Both the position numbers and the translations under genes were made by a program. A stretch of DNA of 64,000 nt from CALKGK01 sp964649515 (GTDB lineage Bacteria > Bacteroidota > Bacteroidia > Flavobacteriales_D > Sanyastnellaceae), in assembly GCA_964649515.1 (NCBI GenBank), contig CAZYPV010000003.1, positions 1 through 64,000 on the forward strand, read 5' to 3'. This document shows positions 27,631 to 37,079 of the stretch, piece after piece; position 1 is the first letter of the stretch, and each line of letters opens with the position of its first letter. Below the pieces are notes generated by a model that did no database searches, was not told the origin of the DNA, and was given only the letters and a program-made list of their open reading frames with translations.

Positions 27631-28011
27631 TCAATTGTACCCGCTTCGTTTCTCTTCTTTCAGTTCAATGATCTCTTTTTCGAGATGTTCGATGTAGCGC
27701 TGCACATACTCGTTGGTGGAGAACTGCATGTTTTCAGCTTTCGCTCCTGTACCTTGGACGTATTTGTTTTGATGAATGTTGAACACCTGTGACTGTTGAA
27801 AGTCGAACAAAACTGCTGGCTCTACGGCTAACAAATGAGCGATTTGTTCCACCCTCGTAATGCTCACATCCACCGAGCCGCGTTCTACTTTACTGTATCC
27901 GCTGGTGCTCATTTCCAAAGCGAGGGCCATTTCTTCTTGAGACATTCCACGCTCCTCTCGAAAGCGTTTGATGTTTTTGCTAATGATGGTTTTTAAAGGC
28001 TGTTGTGTCAT
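27631..28011 (-). CDS. XRE-family transcriptional regulator
   Basis: The start is set at the internal ATG at 28011 (126 residues, 'MTQQPLKTIISKNIKRF') because it begins directly before the HTH domain. The helix-turn-helix spans about 10-65 ('RGMSQEEMALALEMSTSGYS'). The C-terminal half ends in a short coiled coil rich in Glu and Lys, probably for dimerisation. No ligand domain is recognised. It lies 99 bases after the YhdH-like gene on the same strand; its targets are unknown. Confidence 0.86.
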   Translation of the reverse strand: MTQQPLKTIISKNIKRFREERGMSQEEMALALEMSTSGYSKVERGSVDVSITRVEQIAHLLAVEPAVLFDFQQSQVFNIHQNKYVQGTGAKAENMQFSTNEYVQRYIEHLEKEIIELKEEKRSGYN

Positions 28012-28110
28012 GGAAAAGAGATATTCATTCTTGATCACAATTTACACCAGTTCCGCCAAAAAACCCGTTTCATCCACAAAGTCAAAAGGGCCATTCACAA
28101 AGTTCTTCCC

Positions 28111-29115
28111 TCAGAGCTCAGCAACAATTCTTCCTGTTGTTTTTCCTTGAAGGATGAAATCCATTTGCGTCGGTATATCTTCAAGCGACACATATTGTGC
28201 AATTTCATCCAAGTGATCGGGTTTCCATTCATTGGCCAGTTTCTCCCACACTTGCTTTCGAACATTCATGGGTGTTTCAGCGCTATCAATGCCCAAGAGG
28301 TTAACTCCGTTCAGAATAAAAGGGTAGATCGTCATTGCAAAATCGGGGCGATCGACGAGTCCGATGCTGGCCACAGAGCCATTTCTGCCACATTTTTTGA
28401 GCAAGGTCACAAGGGTATTTCCTCCCACATTATCAATTGCCCCTGCCCACTCCGATCGCAACAAGGGTCTGCCACTGTCGTCGTTCACCGCATTGCGATC
28501 CAAGACTTCTGATGCTCCAATTGACTTCAGGTATTCTTTTGCCTCCTTCTTCCCGCTGGAGGCGAGCGCTTGGTACCCCGCTTTTTGCAAAATGGCCAGC
28601 GCCATGGAACCTACTCCACCACTTGCACCGCTCACCATGATCGGCCCCATGCTGGGATGTTGCCCGTTGTTTTCCATCTTGAACAGTGCCAAAGCTGCCG
28701 TATAGCCTGCGGTGCCAATAACCATTGCATTTTTGAGCGACAAACCCTTGGGCAAGGGCAGCACCCACGTTGCAGGTACCGAAATGAGTTCAGCAAAAGC
28801 CCCCTTGGTATTCATTCCCAAGTCGTAACTCGTACAAATGACCTCGTCTCCTGGTTTGAAGGTGCCACTTCGATCTTCCACCACCACTCCGCAAGCATCA
28901 ACCCCGGGCGTATGAGGGTAGTTACGCGTGATGCCTTTGTGTCCGGAAGCCGAAAGCGCATCCTTATAATTCAAAGCAGCATACTTCACCTCAATGGTGA
29001 CCTCATGCTTGGGCAGAAAATCCAAATCTTGCTCTTCAATGCTTTTTACAAATGTCCCGTCTTCCATTTCGCGCACCACCAAGGCGCGGTATACCTTATT
29101 TTTCATGATCTTCAT
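28111..29115 (-). CDS. YhdH/AcuI-family NADPH-dependent oxidoreductase
   Basis: This 334-residue member of the zinc-independent medium-chain dehydrogenase/reductase superfamily resembles acrylyl-CoA reductase AcuI and YhdH. It has 'AALNYKDALSASG', 'NYPHTPGVDACG', the nucleotide-binding 'VSGASGGVGSMA' and 'ATGRI'-like C-terminal motif 'GKTTGRIV'. The first Met overlaps the preceding deacetylase by 20 bases, while a second Met three codons later overlaps it by 11. Either may start. Substrate not determined from sequence; acrylyl-CoA reduction is the known activity of the family. Confidence 0.88.
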   Translation of the reverse strand: MKIMKNKVYRALVVREMEDGTFVKSIEEQDLDFLPKHEVTIEVKYAALNYKDALSASGHKGITRNYPHTPGVDACGVVVEDRSGTFKPGDEVICTSYDLGMNTKGAFAELISVPATWVLPLPKGLSLKNAMVIGTAGYTAALALFKMENNGQHPSMGPIMVSGASGGVGSMALAILQKAGYQALASSGKKEAKEYLKSIGASEVLDRNAVNDDSGRPLLRSEWAGAIDNVGGNTLVTLLKKCGRNGSVASIGLVDRPDFAMTIYPFILNGVNLLGIDSAETPMNVRKQVWEKLANEWKPDHLDEIAQYVSLEDIPTQMDFILQGKTTGRIVAEL

Positions 29116-29722
29116 TTAAAGCGTGAAACTCATAGCCCTCTTCCTTTAAATCTTCCAAAACGAGAGGCAAGGCTTCCAGCATAACTTTAGCGGCCTTTTC
29201 ACTATCGTGGAACACCACAATGGATCCAGGCTCTACTTGTTCAACAACGTTACGGCGGCATTGACTGGCACTCACCTTTGGGTCGAAATCCCCACTCAAA
29301 ACATCCCACATCACAATGGTGCTGCGTTTGCTCAAGCACTGAATTTGGCTTTTGGTGATTCTTCCGTATGGCGGGCGAAACAACTTCGAATCAAGCACTT
29401 TGGCGCAATTCAAGTAACTTCTCGCATATTGAAAAGTACTGGTTTTCCAGCCGTTGACGTGTTGGTCAGTATGGTTCCCCACGGCGTGACTCGCATCCAG
29501 AATTTCTTCCAAAACATCTGGAAATCTGCGCACATTTTCACCTACACAGAAGAAGGTTGCCAAAGCACCATAAGCCTTCAATACAGCAAGCACCTCTCTT
29601 GTAATCTGCGGGTGTGGCCCATCATCAAATGTGAGAAAAACCCGCTTTTCTGTCGTCTTTACCGACCACAATAAATCCTTTCCAAAAGGCTGAACTATCT
29701 TGGGTGTTTTGGTGAAATACAC
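29096..29722 (-). CDS. NodB-type polysaccharide deacetylase
   Basis: This 208-residue enzyme starts at the GTG at 29722 (product 'MYFTKTPKIVQPF'). The long upstream extension of the frame to 30013 runs antisense to the next gene and is not homologous. All five NodB motifs are present: 'TFDDGPHP' (catalytic base and metal Asp), the metal His pair in 'NHTDQH', 'RPPYG', the 'MWDVLSGDF' region and 'VVFHDS'. It probably removes N-acetyl groups from a cell-wall or surface glycan. No signal peptide is visible from this start, which is unusual for enzymes acting on peptidoglycan. Confidence 0.88.
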   Translation of the reverse strand: MYFTKTPKIVQPFGKDLLWSVKTTEKRVFLTFDDGPHPQITREVLAVLKAYGALATFFCVGENVRRFPDVLEEILDASHAVGNHTDQHVNGWKTSTFQYARSYLNCAKVLDSKLFRPPYGRITKSQIQCLSKRSTIVMWDVLSGDFDPKVSASQCRRNVVEQVEPGSIVVFHDSEKAAKVMLEALPLVLEDLKEEGYEFHALNEDHEK

Positions 29723-29755
29723 ACCGCAAGATACAATGGCAGCAGCAGAAATGTG

Positions 29756-29763
29756 TAGTTTTG
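29756..29763 (+). promoter_or_regulatory. -7 promoter box before quinone oxidoreductase gene
   Basis: TAGTTTTG matches TAnnTTTG and ends 10 bases before the ATG at 29774, implying a very short leader. Confidence 0.45.
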
Positions 29764-29773
29764 ATCTCGAAAT

Positions 29774-30796
29774 ATGAAAGCAGCAGTACTCGTTAAAAAC
29801 GGAAAAGCTTCGGAGGCATTTCAGGTGCAGGAAATCGAAGACGTTCAAGCAAAAGCAGGCCAAGTTTTGGTGCAAAGCGAAGCCTTTGGTCTCAATTTCG
29901 CCGACGTTATGGCGCGCAACGGACTTTACCGAGAAGCACCTCCACTTCCAAGTGTTTTGGGATATGATTTTGTTGGACGTGTGATTGCTGTAGGATCTCC
30001 AGAATTGAGCCATTGGATGGGGAAGCGTGTTGCGGGGCTTTCTCGTTTTGGAGCCTATGCTTCTTTGATTGCCACACAGGGCGATGGTATTGTAGAAATC
30101 AGCGAAGATCTAGATGCAGCAAAAGCCACCGCTTTGGGTACCCAATATGCCACGGCCTATCACTCTGCAATGCAGCTCACCCAAATTCAAGCGGGAGATC
30201 GGATACTCATTCATGCCGCGGCGGGAGGTGTTGGAACAGCCCTTGTTCAACTCGCACTTTGGAAAGGATGTACCATTTTTGCGACCGCAGGGAGCGATGA
30301 AAAAATCGCCTCATTGAAGAAAGCGGGGGTGCATCATCCCATCAACTATCGAAAAAACGACTACGAAAAAGAAGTTTCACGAATTCTTGCAGGAAAGCGA
30401 TTGGACCTCACTTTTAACCCCATTGCGGGCAGTACCTTCAAAAAAGACCTTCGCTTATTGGGCTCTTCTGGGAGGATGATTTTATTTGGTGCGGCAGAAC
30501 GCTCGGGTAAAAAGGGAGGAAAATGGGCCACTTTGCGCTTCCTTTGGAGCATGGGACTCCTGATGCCCATCATGCTCATGGCCAAAAGTAGATCCATTCT
30601 GGGCGTGAACATGCTCAAGGTGGCCGACCATCGACCCGAAAAAATTGGGAGTGCACTGCGTGACCTCGTAGAACTGCTCAACCAAGGCATCATTGATCCC
30701 AAAGTGGGAGAAATTGTTGGAATCGAAGAACTTGCACGTGCGCATGACGATTTAGAACACCGAAGAACCGAAGGTAAAATTGCCGTGAAATGGTGA
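29774..30796 (+). CDS. Quinone oxidoreductase-like MDR protein
   Basis: This 340-residue zinc-lacking medium-chain reductase is of the quinone oxidoreductase/VAT-1 type. It has 'AFGLNFADVMARNGLYREAP' near the N-terminus, 'PSVLGYDFVG', the NADPH-binding 'HAAAGGVGTALVQLA', and 'HDDLEHRRTEGKIAVKW' at the C-terminus. It likely reduces quinones or enones with NADPH; the substrate is unknown. It is divergent from the deacetylase and precedes leuS by 69 bases. Confidence 0.9.
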   Translation: MKAAVLVKNGKASEAFQVQEIEDVQAKAGQVLVQSEAFGLNFADVMARNGLYREAPPLPSVLGYDFVGRVIAVGSPELSHWMGKRVAGLSRFGAYASLIATQGDGIVEISEDLDAAKATALGTQYATAYHSAMQLTQIQAGDRILIHAAAGGVGTALVQLALWKGCTIFATAGSDEKIASLKKAGVHHPINYRKNDYEKEVSRILAGKRLDLTFNPIAGSTFKKDLRLLGSSGRMILFGAAERSGKKGGKWATLRFLWSMGLLMPIMLMAKSRSILGVNMLKVADHRPEKIGSALRDLVELLNQGIIDPKVGEIVGIEELARAHDDLEHRRTEGKIAVKW

Positions 30797-30865
30797 GCTA
30801 AGTTTGTGCATCACTGAGTGCGTTCTTTTGTCTAATTTTACGCGAAATTAGAAAGCCAAAGCACC

Positions 30866-33853
30866 ATGGAATACGATTTTTCTGCCATCGAGAAGAAATG
30901 GCAAAAAAAGTGGAAAGAAGCGCAAACTTACCGTGTTGAAGAAGACCCCTCCAAAGAAAAGTATTACGTTCTTGACATGTTCCCCTACCCTTCTGGGGCC
31001 GGGCTGCATGTGGGGCACCCACTAGGGTACATTGCCAGCGACATTTTCGCGCGTTATAAAACCCACCTCGGCTTCAACGTGCTTCACCCCATGGGCTACG
31101 ATAGCTTTGGTTTGCCCGCAGAACAATATGCCATTCAAACCGGTCAACATCCTGCCATCACTACCGAAAAAAACATCCAGCGCTATCGAGAGCAACTTGA
31201 TCAAATTGGATTTAGCTTTGATTGGAGCAGGGAGGTGAGAACCAGCGATCCTGCTTATTACAAATGGACCCAATGGATTTTCTCCCAGATTTTTGATTCT
31301 TGGTACAATCTGGAAACCAACAAGGCAGAACCCATTTCAAGCCTCATCGAAAAGCTCGAAAACAACGGTACATACAACGTTGAGGCAGCATGTGAAGACC
31401 ATTGGTGGAAAAACCTCAAAGCTGAAGATTTCCCTCATTTCGGAGCCTATTTTGAAGGTGAACTCACCGCAAGCGATTGGAAAAGCTTTACCCCAAAGCA
31501 AAAAGAATTGGTATTGATGCACTTCCGCCTCGCATACTTAGCCGATTCCTGGGTAAACTGGTGTCCGGAACTCGGCACTGTTCTCGCCAACGATGAAATA
31601 AAAGATGGCGTCTCCGAAAGAGGAGGTCACCCCGTTGAGCGCAAACTAATGCGCCAATGGAGCATGCGCATCTCGGCTTATGCAGATCGTTTGATTCAAG
31701 ACTTGGAAGGCATTGATTGGAGTGAATCCATCAAGGAAATCCAACGCAATTGGATCGGCAAATCCACAGGTGCTCGGGTCATCTTTCAAGTGCAAAATGA
31801 ATCGTCGAGCATTGAGGTGTTCACGACTCGTCCTGACACCATTTTCGGGGCTACATTCATGGTTTTGGCGCCAGAGCACGAGTTGGTAGCACAAATTACT
31901 ACTGAGGAATACAAAGAAGACGTACAAGCATATGTACACAACGCTTCATTAAAAACGGAGCGAGACCGTCAGAGCGATGTGAAAAACATCTCTGGTGCCT
32001 TTACCGGTGCTTATGCCATTCATCCATTCACTGGAAAGTCCATACCCATTTGGATTGGGGAATATGTGCTGGCCTCCTATGGAACCGGCGCTGTAATGGC
32101 CGTTCCTGCGGGCGATCAACGCGACTTTGATTTTGCCAATCATTTTGGAATTCCCATCGTTAATGTATTTGAAGGAGCAGACTTAAGTGATGGAGCAACA
32201 ACGGATAAAAACACCCCACTTCAAAACAGTGAGTTCCTGAATGGAAAGTCTGGACAAGCAGCCATCGATGATGCCATTTTGGCCATGGAACAAGCGGGAT
32301 TTGGTGAAGGAAAAACCAATTTTCGTTTGCGCGATGCGGTATTCAGCAGACAACGCTATTGGGGAGAGCCTTTCCCCATTTATTACGAAAACGGAATAGC
32401 GCATTTGGTTCCTGAAGGAAATTTGGTGAGCCTTCCAGAAGTGGACAAGTATCTTCCAACGGCAGACGGGGAACCTCCACTAGCTAGAGCAAAGAAAGAA
32501 GACTGGCCCGTGTTTTTTGGCGACCAGATGGAACACAACACAATGCCAGGTTGGGCAGGATCGAGTTGGTACTTTCTCCGCTACATGGACCCCCACAACG
32601 ATGAGTGTTTTGCCGACCGCTCAAAAATTGATTATTGGAAGCAAGTTGACCTCTACATTGGTGGTGCAGAGCACGCTACGGGTCACCTGCTCTACGCTCG
32701 TTTTTGGACCAAGTTTCTTTATGATCGTGGATACCTTCCCTTCCACGAGCCCTTTGCAAAAATGATCAACCAAGGTATGATCCTCGGTCGTTCTAGCTTA
32801 GTTTATCGCGTTCAAGTGAGCACACAAGAAAAAGGGATGAAGAAAGACGCATCCAGTGGTTACTATTTGTCCAATGATCTTCGAGAAGCACTTGAAAAAG
32901 AAAGCAAAGAATGGGGAGTGGGTGAACTCATATCAGCCCTCGAACAACATGACGCCCAGATCGATTTAGAAGGATTGAAGGATCGACTTCAACAACTGGA
33001 AGATAGTGGAGAGGCAAAAATTTGGTTCTCTCGTCAGCACGTGCTGATCGACCATGTAGACAACGACCTTTTGAACTTGGAGAGCATCCGCGGCTGGCAA
33101 CCCGAATTCGAAAATGCCCAATTCATCTTGAACAACAAGGGTGAATTTACTTGTGCCTATGAGATTGATAAAATGTCGAAACGCTGGTACAACGTTGTGA
33201 ACCCCGACGATCTTTGTGAGCATTACGGAGCAGATACTTTGCGTTTGTATGAAATGTTCTTAGGACCGCTGGAGCAAAGTAAACCATGGGATACCAAAGG
33301 CATCAACGGTGTACACAACTTCTTGAGGAAGTTTTGGCGACTTTTTCACAGTCAAGAGAACACCTTTACTGTGAGCGAAGAAGCACCTTCCAAAGCCGAA
33401 TTAAAAGTGCTTCACAAAACCATCAAAAAGGTGAGTGATGATCTCAATCGCGGTTCATGGAATACCGTAGTGTCTGCCATGATGATTGCAAGCAACGAAC
33501 TCACCGATTTAAAATGCAACAAGCGAGCAATCTTGGAAGGAATGTGCGTTTTGCTCTCCCCGTACGCCCCTCACATGGCGGAAGAATTGTGGGAGAAATT
33601 AGGGCATGAAACCAGCGTGAGTAAAGCCGCTTGGCCAGATTTTGATCCCGCTGTTTTGGTGGAAGATGAATTTGAGTACCCCGTTTCTTTTAATGGAAAA
33701 ATGCGCTTCAAACTCTCTTTTCCAACGACCATGTCGCCAAAAGAAATCGAAGCTGCTGTTTTGGCCAATGAACAATCGGCGAAGTACCTCGAAGGAAAAG
33801 CACCTAAAAAAGTGATTGTGGTGCCGAAACGAATTGTGAATGTGGTGCTTTAA
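30866..33853 (+). CDS. leuS: Leucine--tRNA ligase
   Basis: This 995-residue class I synthetase charges tRNA-Leu. It has the HIGH motif in 'PYPSGAGLHVGHPLGY' (about 38-53) and the KMSKS loop as 'DKMSKRW' (about 771). The CP1 editing domain has 'TTRPDTIFGATF' and 'GTGAVMAVPAGDQRD'. At 995 residues it is over 100 longer than the E. coli enzyme; extra segments lie at about 145-200 and before the KMSKS loop (about 650-760), as is usual in Bacteroidota. Its stop overlaps the stop of the convergent PorE-like gene by four bases. Confidence 0.97.
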   Translation: MEYDFSAIEKKWQKKWKEAQTYRVEEDPSKEKYYVLDMFPYPSGAGLHVGHPLGYIASDIFARYKTHLGFNVLHPMGYDSFGLPAEQYAIQTGQHPAITTEKNIQRYREQLDQIGFSFDWSREVRTSDPAYYKWTQWIFSQIFDSWYNLETNKAEPISSLIEKLENNGTYNVEAACEDHWWKNLKAEDFPHFGAYFEGELTASDWKSFTPKQKELVLMHFRLAYLADSWVNWCPELGTVLANDEIKDGVSERGGHPVERKLMRQWSMRISAYADRLIQDLEGIDWSESIKEIQRNWIGKSTGARVIFQVQNESSSIEVFTTRPDTIFGATFMVLAPEHELVAQITTEEYKEDVQAYVHNASLKTERDRQSDVKNISGAFTGAYAIHPFTGKSIPIWIGEYVLASYGTGAVMAVPAGDQRDFDFANHFGIPIVNVFEGADLSDGATTDKNTPLQNSEFLNGKSGQAAIDDAILAMEQAGFGEGKTNFRLRDAVFSRQRYWGEPFPIYYENGIAHLVPEGNLVSLPEVDKYLPTADGEPPLARAKKEDWPVFFGDQMEHNTMPGWAGSSWYFLRYMDPHNDECFADRSKIDYWKQVDLYIGGAEHATGHLLYARFWTKFLYDRGYLPFHEPFAKMINQGMILGRSSLVYRVQVSTQEKGMKKDASSGYYLSNDLREALEKESKEWGVGELISALEQHDAQIDLEGLKDRLQQLEDSGEAKIWFSRQHVLIDHVDNDLLNLESIRGWQPEFENAQFILNNKGEFTCAYEIDKMSKRWYNVVNPDDLCEHYGADTLRLYEMFLGPLEQSKPWDTKGINGVHNFLRKFWRLFHSQENTFTVSEEAPSKAELKVLHKTIKKVSDDLNRGSWNTVVSAMMIASNELTDLKCNKRAILEGMCVLLSPYAPHMAEELWEKLGHETSVSKAAWPDFDPAVLVEDEFEYPVSFNGKMRFKLSFPTTMSPKEIEAAVLANEQSAKYLEGKAPKKVIVVPKRIVNVVL

Positions 33854-36138
33854 TTGGTAGAAAACTGTTTTTTGTTCTCCCTACTCACCGCATCAATTTC
33901 TTTCACCAAGTCGATAACCCGGAATTCTACCCGTCGGTTTCTGGCGTGCATTTCCTCGGTGCAATCTTCCTCGTTTTCACAGCGAATTTTAGGCATGGTT
34001 TCTCCATAGCCCATAGCGCTGAGTCTGGAAGGATCTATCCCCCGAGCAACGAGCCATGCAACGGCAGCTTCTGCGCGTTTTTGAGAAAGTTGTAGGTTGT
34101 ATTCATGACTGGATCGAGCATCGGCATGCGCCATGATTTCGCCCGTCATGTCAGGATACTTTTGCAACAGCGTATAAAGTACCTCAAGGTCTTCTTTGGC
34201 TCCTTTCATTAACTCGGTGCTGTTTCGATCGAAGTAAATGTGATACAATTCCACAATTTGTCCTTCTACCAAACGCATGTCTGGATGAAGCTCATTCCTC
34301 GCCAATGACGTTTTACCACTGGGCCAAATTTCGATGTCCAAAAGATACTCTTGCACTTCTTCTTCGAGCATAAATTCAATCAATTCAGAACTCGCATCCG
34401 TGCTGGCCGCAAGAATTCCATAGGGCACGTTGGCTTCCACAGGCAACAAAAAAGCACCGTAAGCATTGCTTTGCACTGCTGTTGCTTCGTTGGTAAGCAA
34501 GTTGATCAATTCAATGTTGCAGGCGCTTAAAGGACTTTCATAAGGCATTTCGCGAACGGTTCCTGCAATGTATCGTTGTTGACTCAATCCGGCATCGTTT
34601 CGTGTTAGACCTAACTTGATTTGAAGGACATCTCCTTCCCTCATCAATTCAATATCAAAATCTTGTGAACTGCTGCAAACCTCATTGGATTCAAAGCCTT
34701 CAGCCACAGCTCGAACCTTCAACTCATTTGCTTCTGGGATCATCAACTTAAACTCACCCAATCCTTTAGAATAGGCCGTTCGTTGGACATCATCATCAAC
34801 TTGAATTTCAATTCGCGCCCCAGGGATGGGCAAACCGGTGCTGCAATCCACCACTTGACCTTCAATGAATATCCCTTTTTCAAACCGAAAACTGAGCACA
34901 TCATCAGCGCGATTTGCATTCCTATTTGAACTTAAAAAACCGTGTTTCCCATCTTCAAAAAACACCATGGAAAAATCATCTTTTGGGCTATTCAATGGCG
35001 CCCCAACATTCTGCGGTAGCGACCAAGTTCCCGTCTTGAAATTGGTGCGAAACACATCCAGGCCACCAAAACCTACCAAGAGATCAGATGAAAAATAAAG
35101 CTCGCCGTTGTGCTTAAAGTTGGGAAAAACCTCTCTTCCTGGGGTATTGATGGTTTCGGGAAGCGGTTTTGGAATGCCCCATGCACCTGCTTCATCCCGT
35201 TCTACGAAAAAGAGATCCATGCCTCCAATACTCCCAAATCCATCAGAACTAAAAACCAAGGTCTGGGCATCTGGTGAAAGCGTGGGGTGGGCATAATTGA
35301 ACATTGGATCCACAAAAGGAAGCTCCTGAAGCACCCAAATGCTGTCTGTTTTTAAATAGTGCTTGATGCACAGGCGGGTGTTGTTTGACGCATCAAACCA
35401 ACGTTTTTTCTCATTAACGCAACTTGTTGTAATGAAAAGTTCTGTTCCGTCTTCGTTGAAACAAAGCGGACCCTCGTGCAACTGACCTTGGGGAATATCC
35501 TCATAGCGGGCAGCGCGATCAGAGGGAAAATCATTGATCAACGGTGCCGCAAAAACGTCGGTAAAAGGCGCACTTGTCCAAGGATCTAGTTCTCCCGGAC
35601 GGGCATTTACACCAGCTCTATTGGTTACGAAAAGCAAGTTTGAACCGAGAATGTAAGGGGAAAAATCCAATTGATTGGAATTCAAAATCAAGGGTTGAAT
35701 GATGCAAGATTCATCCTCGGGAATGCCCGCCATGAGTGCCTCACAATAATCGCTCAATTGCTGTGCAAGACGAATTTTTGAAGCATCGGTCTCCGCTAAC
35801 ATGTATTTTCCCAACCATTGCTTGGCCGTTTCATACTTTTCGTTGCTGATGAGCAATTGGCTGTACCACAATTTCACCTCCGGTTGCTCGTCCATATAAA
35901 CGGCGCGGTTAAACCAGTATTCCGCCAAATTACTCCGGTCGGTTCTCCAATAGCACTGCGCCAGTTTACTCACCGCTTCTGCGTTGTCGAGGTCTTTGCG
36001 AATGGCCTTGTTGTAAAGTTCAATGGCCACATCATAATGGTGGTGCTCAAAAGCTTCATTGGCTTGTTTCATTTGGGCTGATGCGCCTTGAACCAACAAA
36101 AAACTCAAGAAGAACAATGTGCTTGTTAATTTCTTCAT
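33850..36138 (-). CDS. PorE-like TPR-PD40-OmpA envelope protein (second cassette)
   Basis: This 762-residue protein has a signal peptide ('LVQGASAQ'), TPR helices (about 25-130), PD40 blades ('LVFSSDGFGSIGGMDLFFV', 'ELYFSSDLLVGFGG', 'GFLSSNRNAN'), and a carboxypeptidase-regulatory-like fold (about 445-510). A C-terminal OmpA-like domain (about 630-745; 'HADARSS', 'LSQKRAEAAVAWL') ends it. It shares the architecture of the protein at 4549-6753 but diverges in sequence, so the two are old paralogues. It directly follows the PorP/SprF gene (two bases) and is the last gene of its operon. Confidence 0.91.
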   Translation of the reverse strand: MKKLTSTLFFLSFLLVQGASAQMKQANEAFEHHHYDVAIELYNKAIRKDLDNAEAVSKLAQCYWRTDRSNLAEYWFNRAVYMDEQPEVKLWYSQLLISNEKYETAKQWLGKYMLAETDASKIRLAQQLSDYCEALMAGIPEDESCIIQPLILNSNQLDFSPYILGSNLLFVTNRAGVNARPGELDPWTSAPFTDVFAAPLINDFPSDRAARYEDIPQGQLHEGPLCFNEDGTELFITTSCVNEKKRWFDASNNTRLCIKHYLKTDSIWVLQELPFVDPMFNYAHPTLSPDAQTLVFSSDGFGSIGGMDLFFVERDEAGAWGIPKPLPETINTPGREVFPNFKHNGELYFSSDLLVGFGGLDVFRTNFKTGTWSLPQNVGAPLNSPKDDFSMVFFEDGKHGFLSSNRNANRADDVLSFRFEKGIFIEGQVVDCSTGLPIPGARIEIQVDDDVQRTAYSKGLGEFKLMIPEANELKVRAVAEGFESNEVCSSSQDFDIELMREGDVLQIKLGLTRNDAGLSQQRYIAGTVREMPYESPLSACNIELINLLTNEATAVQSNAYGAFLLPVEANVPYGILAASTDASSELIEFMLEEEVQEYLLDIEIWPSGKTSLARNELHPDMRLVEGQIVELYHIYFDRNSTELMKGAKEDLEVLYTLLQKYPDMTGEIMAHADARSSHEYNLQLSQKRAEAAVAWLVARGIDPSRLSAMGYGETMPKIRCENEEDCTEEMHARNRRVEFRVIDLVKEIDAVSRENKKQFSTN

Positions 36139-36140
36139 GC

Positions 36141-37070
36141 TTAAAAGAATCGTGGGTGATAGAATCCGTCTTTTTTCTTTCTAAGATCAAATCCAATGAA
36201 CAATTCATGGGCTCCCCCATTCCCTTGCAATGCTGAAAACGTCCAGTCGTAGGCATAGCCAACACTCAATTCTGGGGTTATGAGGTATTGAAAGCTAGCA
36301 GAAATGGCATCGAGATGGCGGTAGGACAAACCGGTCCAAAACTGTTTCTTCAACAACACACTTGCGCTCACGTCCATTTGGAGCGGAACCCCTTGTAGAT
36401 ACCTCATCATGGCGCTGGTTTTCAAATCGAGTTTAGAGGAAAGCGAGAAGACGTGGCCACCGTTCAAAAACATGGCCTGACTCCCCAACATTTGGGCTTC
36501 TCGCTCGCTTTGTTGACCCATGTATTCGTATTTCTCTTCCAAAAGTTGGGGAGCAGAAAAACCGACATACGACTTCTCGGTATGATAGAACACTCCAAAT
36601 CCGAGGTTAAATGCATGGTCGCTGAGGTCAGCCTGAGGAATGCTTTCATCGCCCTCTTGATCGGGATTGGTATTGGTCCATCGCACATTCCAATTGCTCA
36701 CTTGGGTACTTAAGCCAAAACGAAGATTACCTCTACTCAATTCGAGATGATAAGCCCCTTGTGCCCTTACCGCTATCCGTTCACTAATCCCAATTTGATC
36801 GTGCCAAACCAGCAATCCTGCTCCAAGTTTGCGGTTGGCTATTGGACTGTGAAGGGAAACATTTTCACTGGCGGGAGCACCTTCCAAACCCAACCATTGT
36901 CTTCTCAAAAAAAGATTCGCGCTGAGGCTTTCTTTCATTCCAACGTAAGCAGGGTTGATGGAACTTTGGTCCCACATGAACTGCGTATGCTGAATTTCCT
37001 GTTGTGCGCAAACACAAGAAGCAATGAGCATCAAAAGGAATACCGGCGCTATTTTTAAATATGCTTTCAT
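36141..37070 (-). CDS. PorP/SprF family T9SS outer-membrane protein (second cassette)
   Basis: This 309-residue beta-barrel protein starts with a signal peptide; a Cys in 'ASCVCAQ' lies in the signal region and is probably not a lipobox. The family hallmark is 'SSINPAYVGMKESL', then 'RRQWLGLEGAP'. It lies nine bases after the 1790-residue type B cargo and two bases before the PorE-like gene, so the order cargo-PorP-PorE repeats the first cassette. A cargo-specific partner role is inferred. Confidence 0.92.
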   Translation of the reverse strand: MKAYLKIAPVFLLMLIASCVCAQQEIQHTQFMWDQSSINPAYVGMKESLSANLFLRRQWLGLEGAPASENVSLHSPIANRKLGAGLLVWHDQIGISERIAVRAQGAYHLELSRGNLRFGLSTQVSNWNVRWTNTNPDQEGDESIPQADLSDHAFNLGFGVFYHTEKSYVGFSAPQLLEEKYEYMGQQSEREAQMLGSQAMFLNGGHVFSLSSKLDLKTSAMMRYLQGVPLQMDVSASVLLKKQFWTGLSYRHLDAISASFQYLITPELSVGYAYDWTFSALQGNGGAHELFIGFDLRKKKDGFYHPRFF

Positions 37071-37079
37071 GGAATGGCT

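Noticed and set aside
29723..30013. N-terminal extension of the polysaccharide deacetylase
   Set aside because: It is antisense to the quinone oxidoreductase gene and lacks homology; the GTG at 29722 gives a normal family N-terminus.
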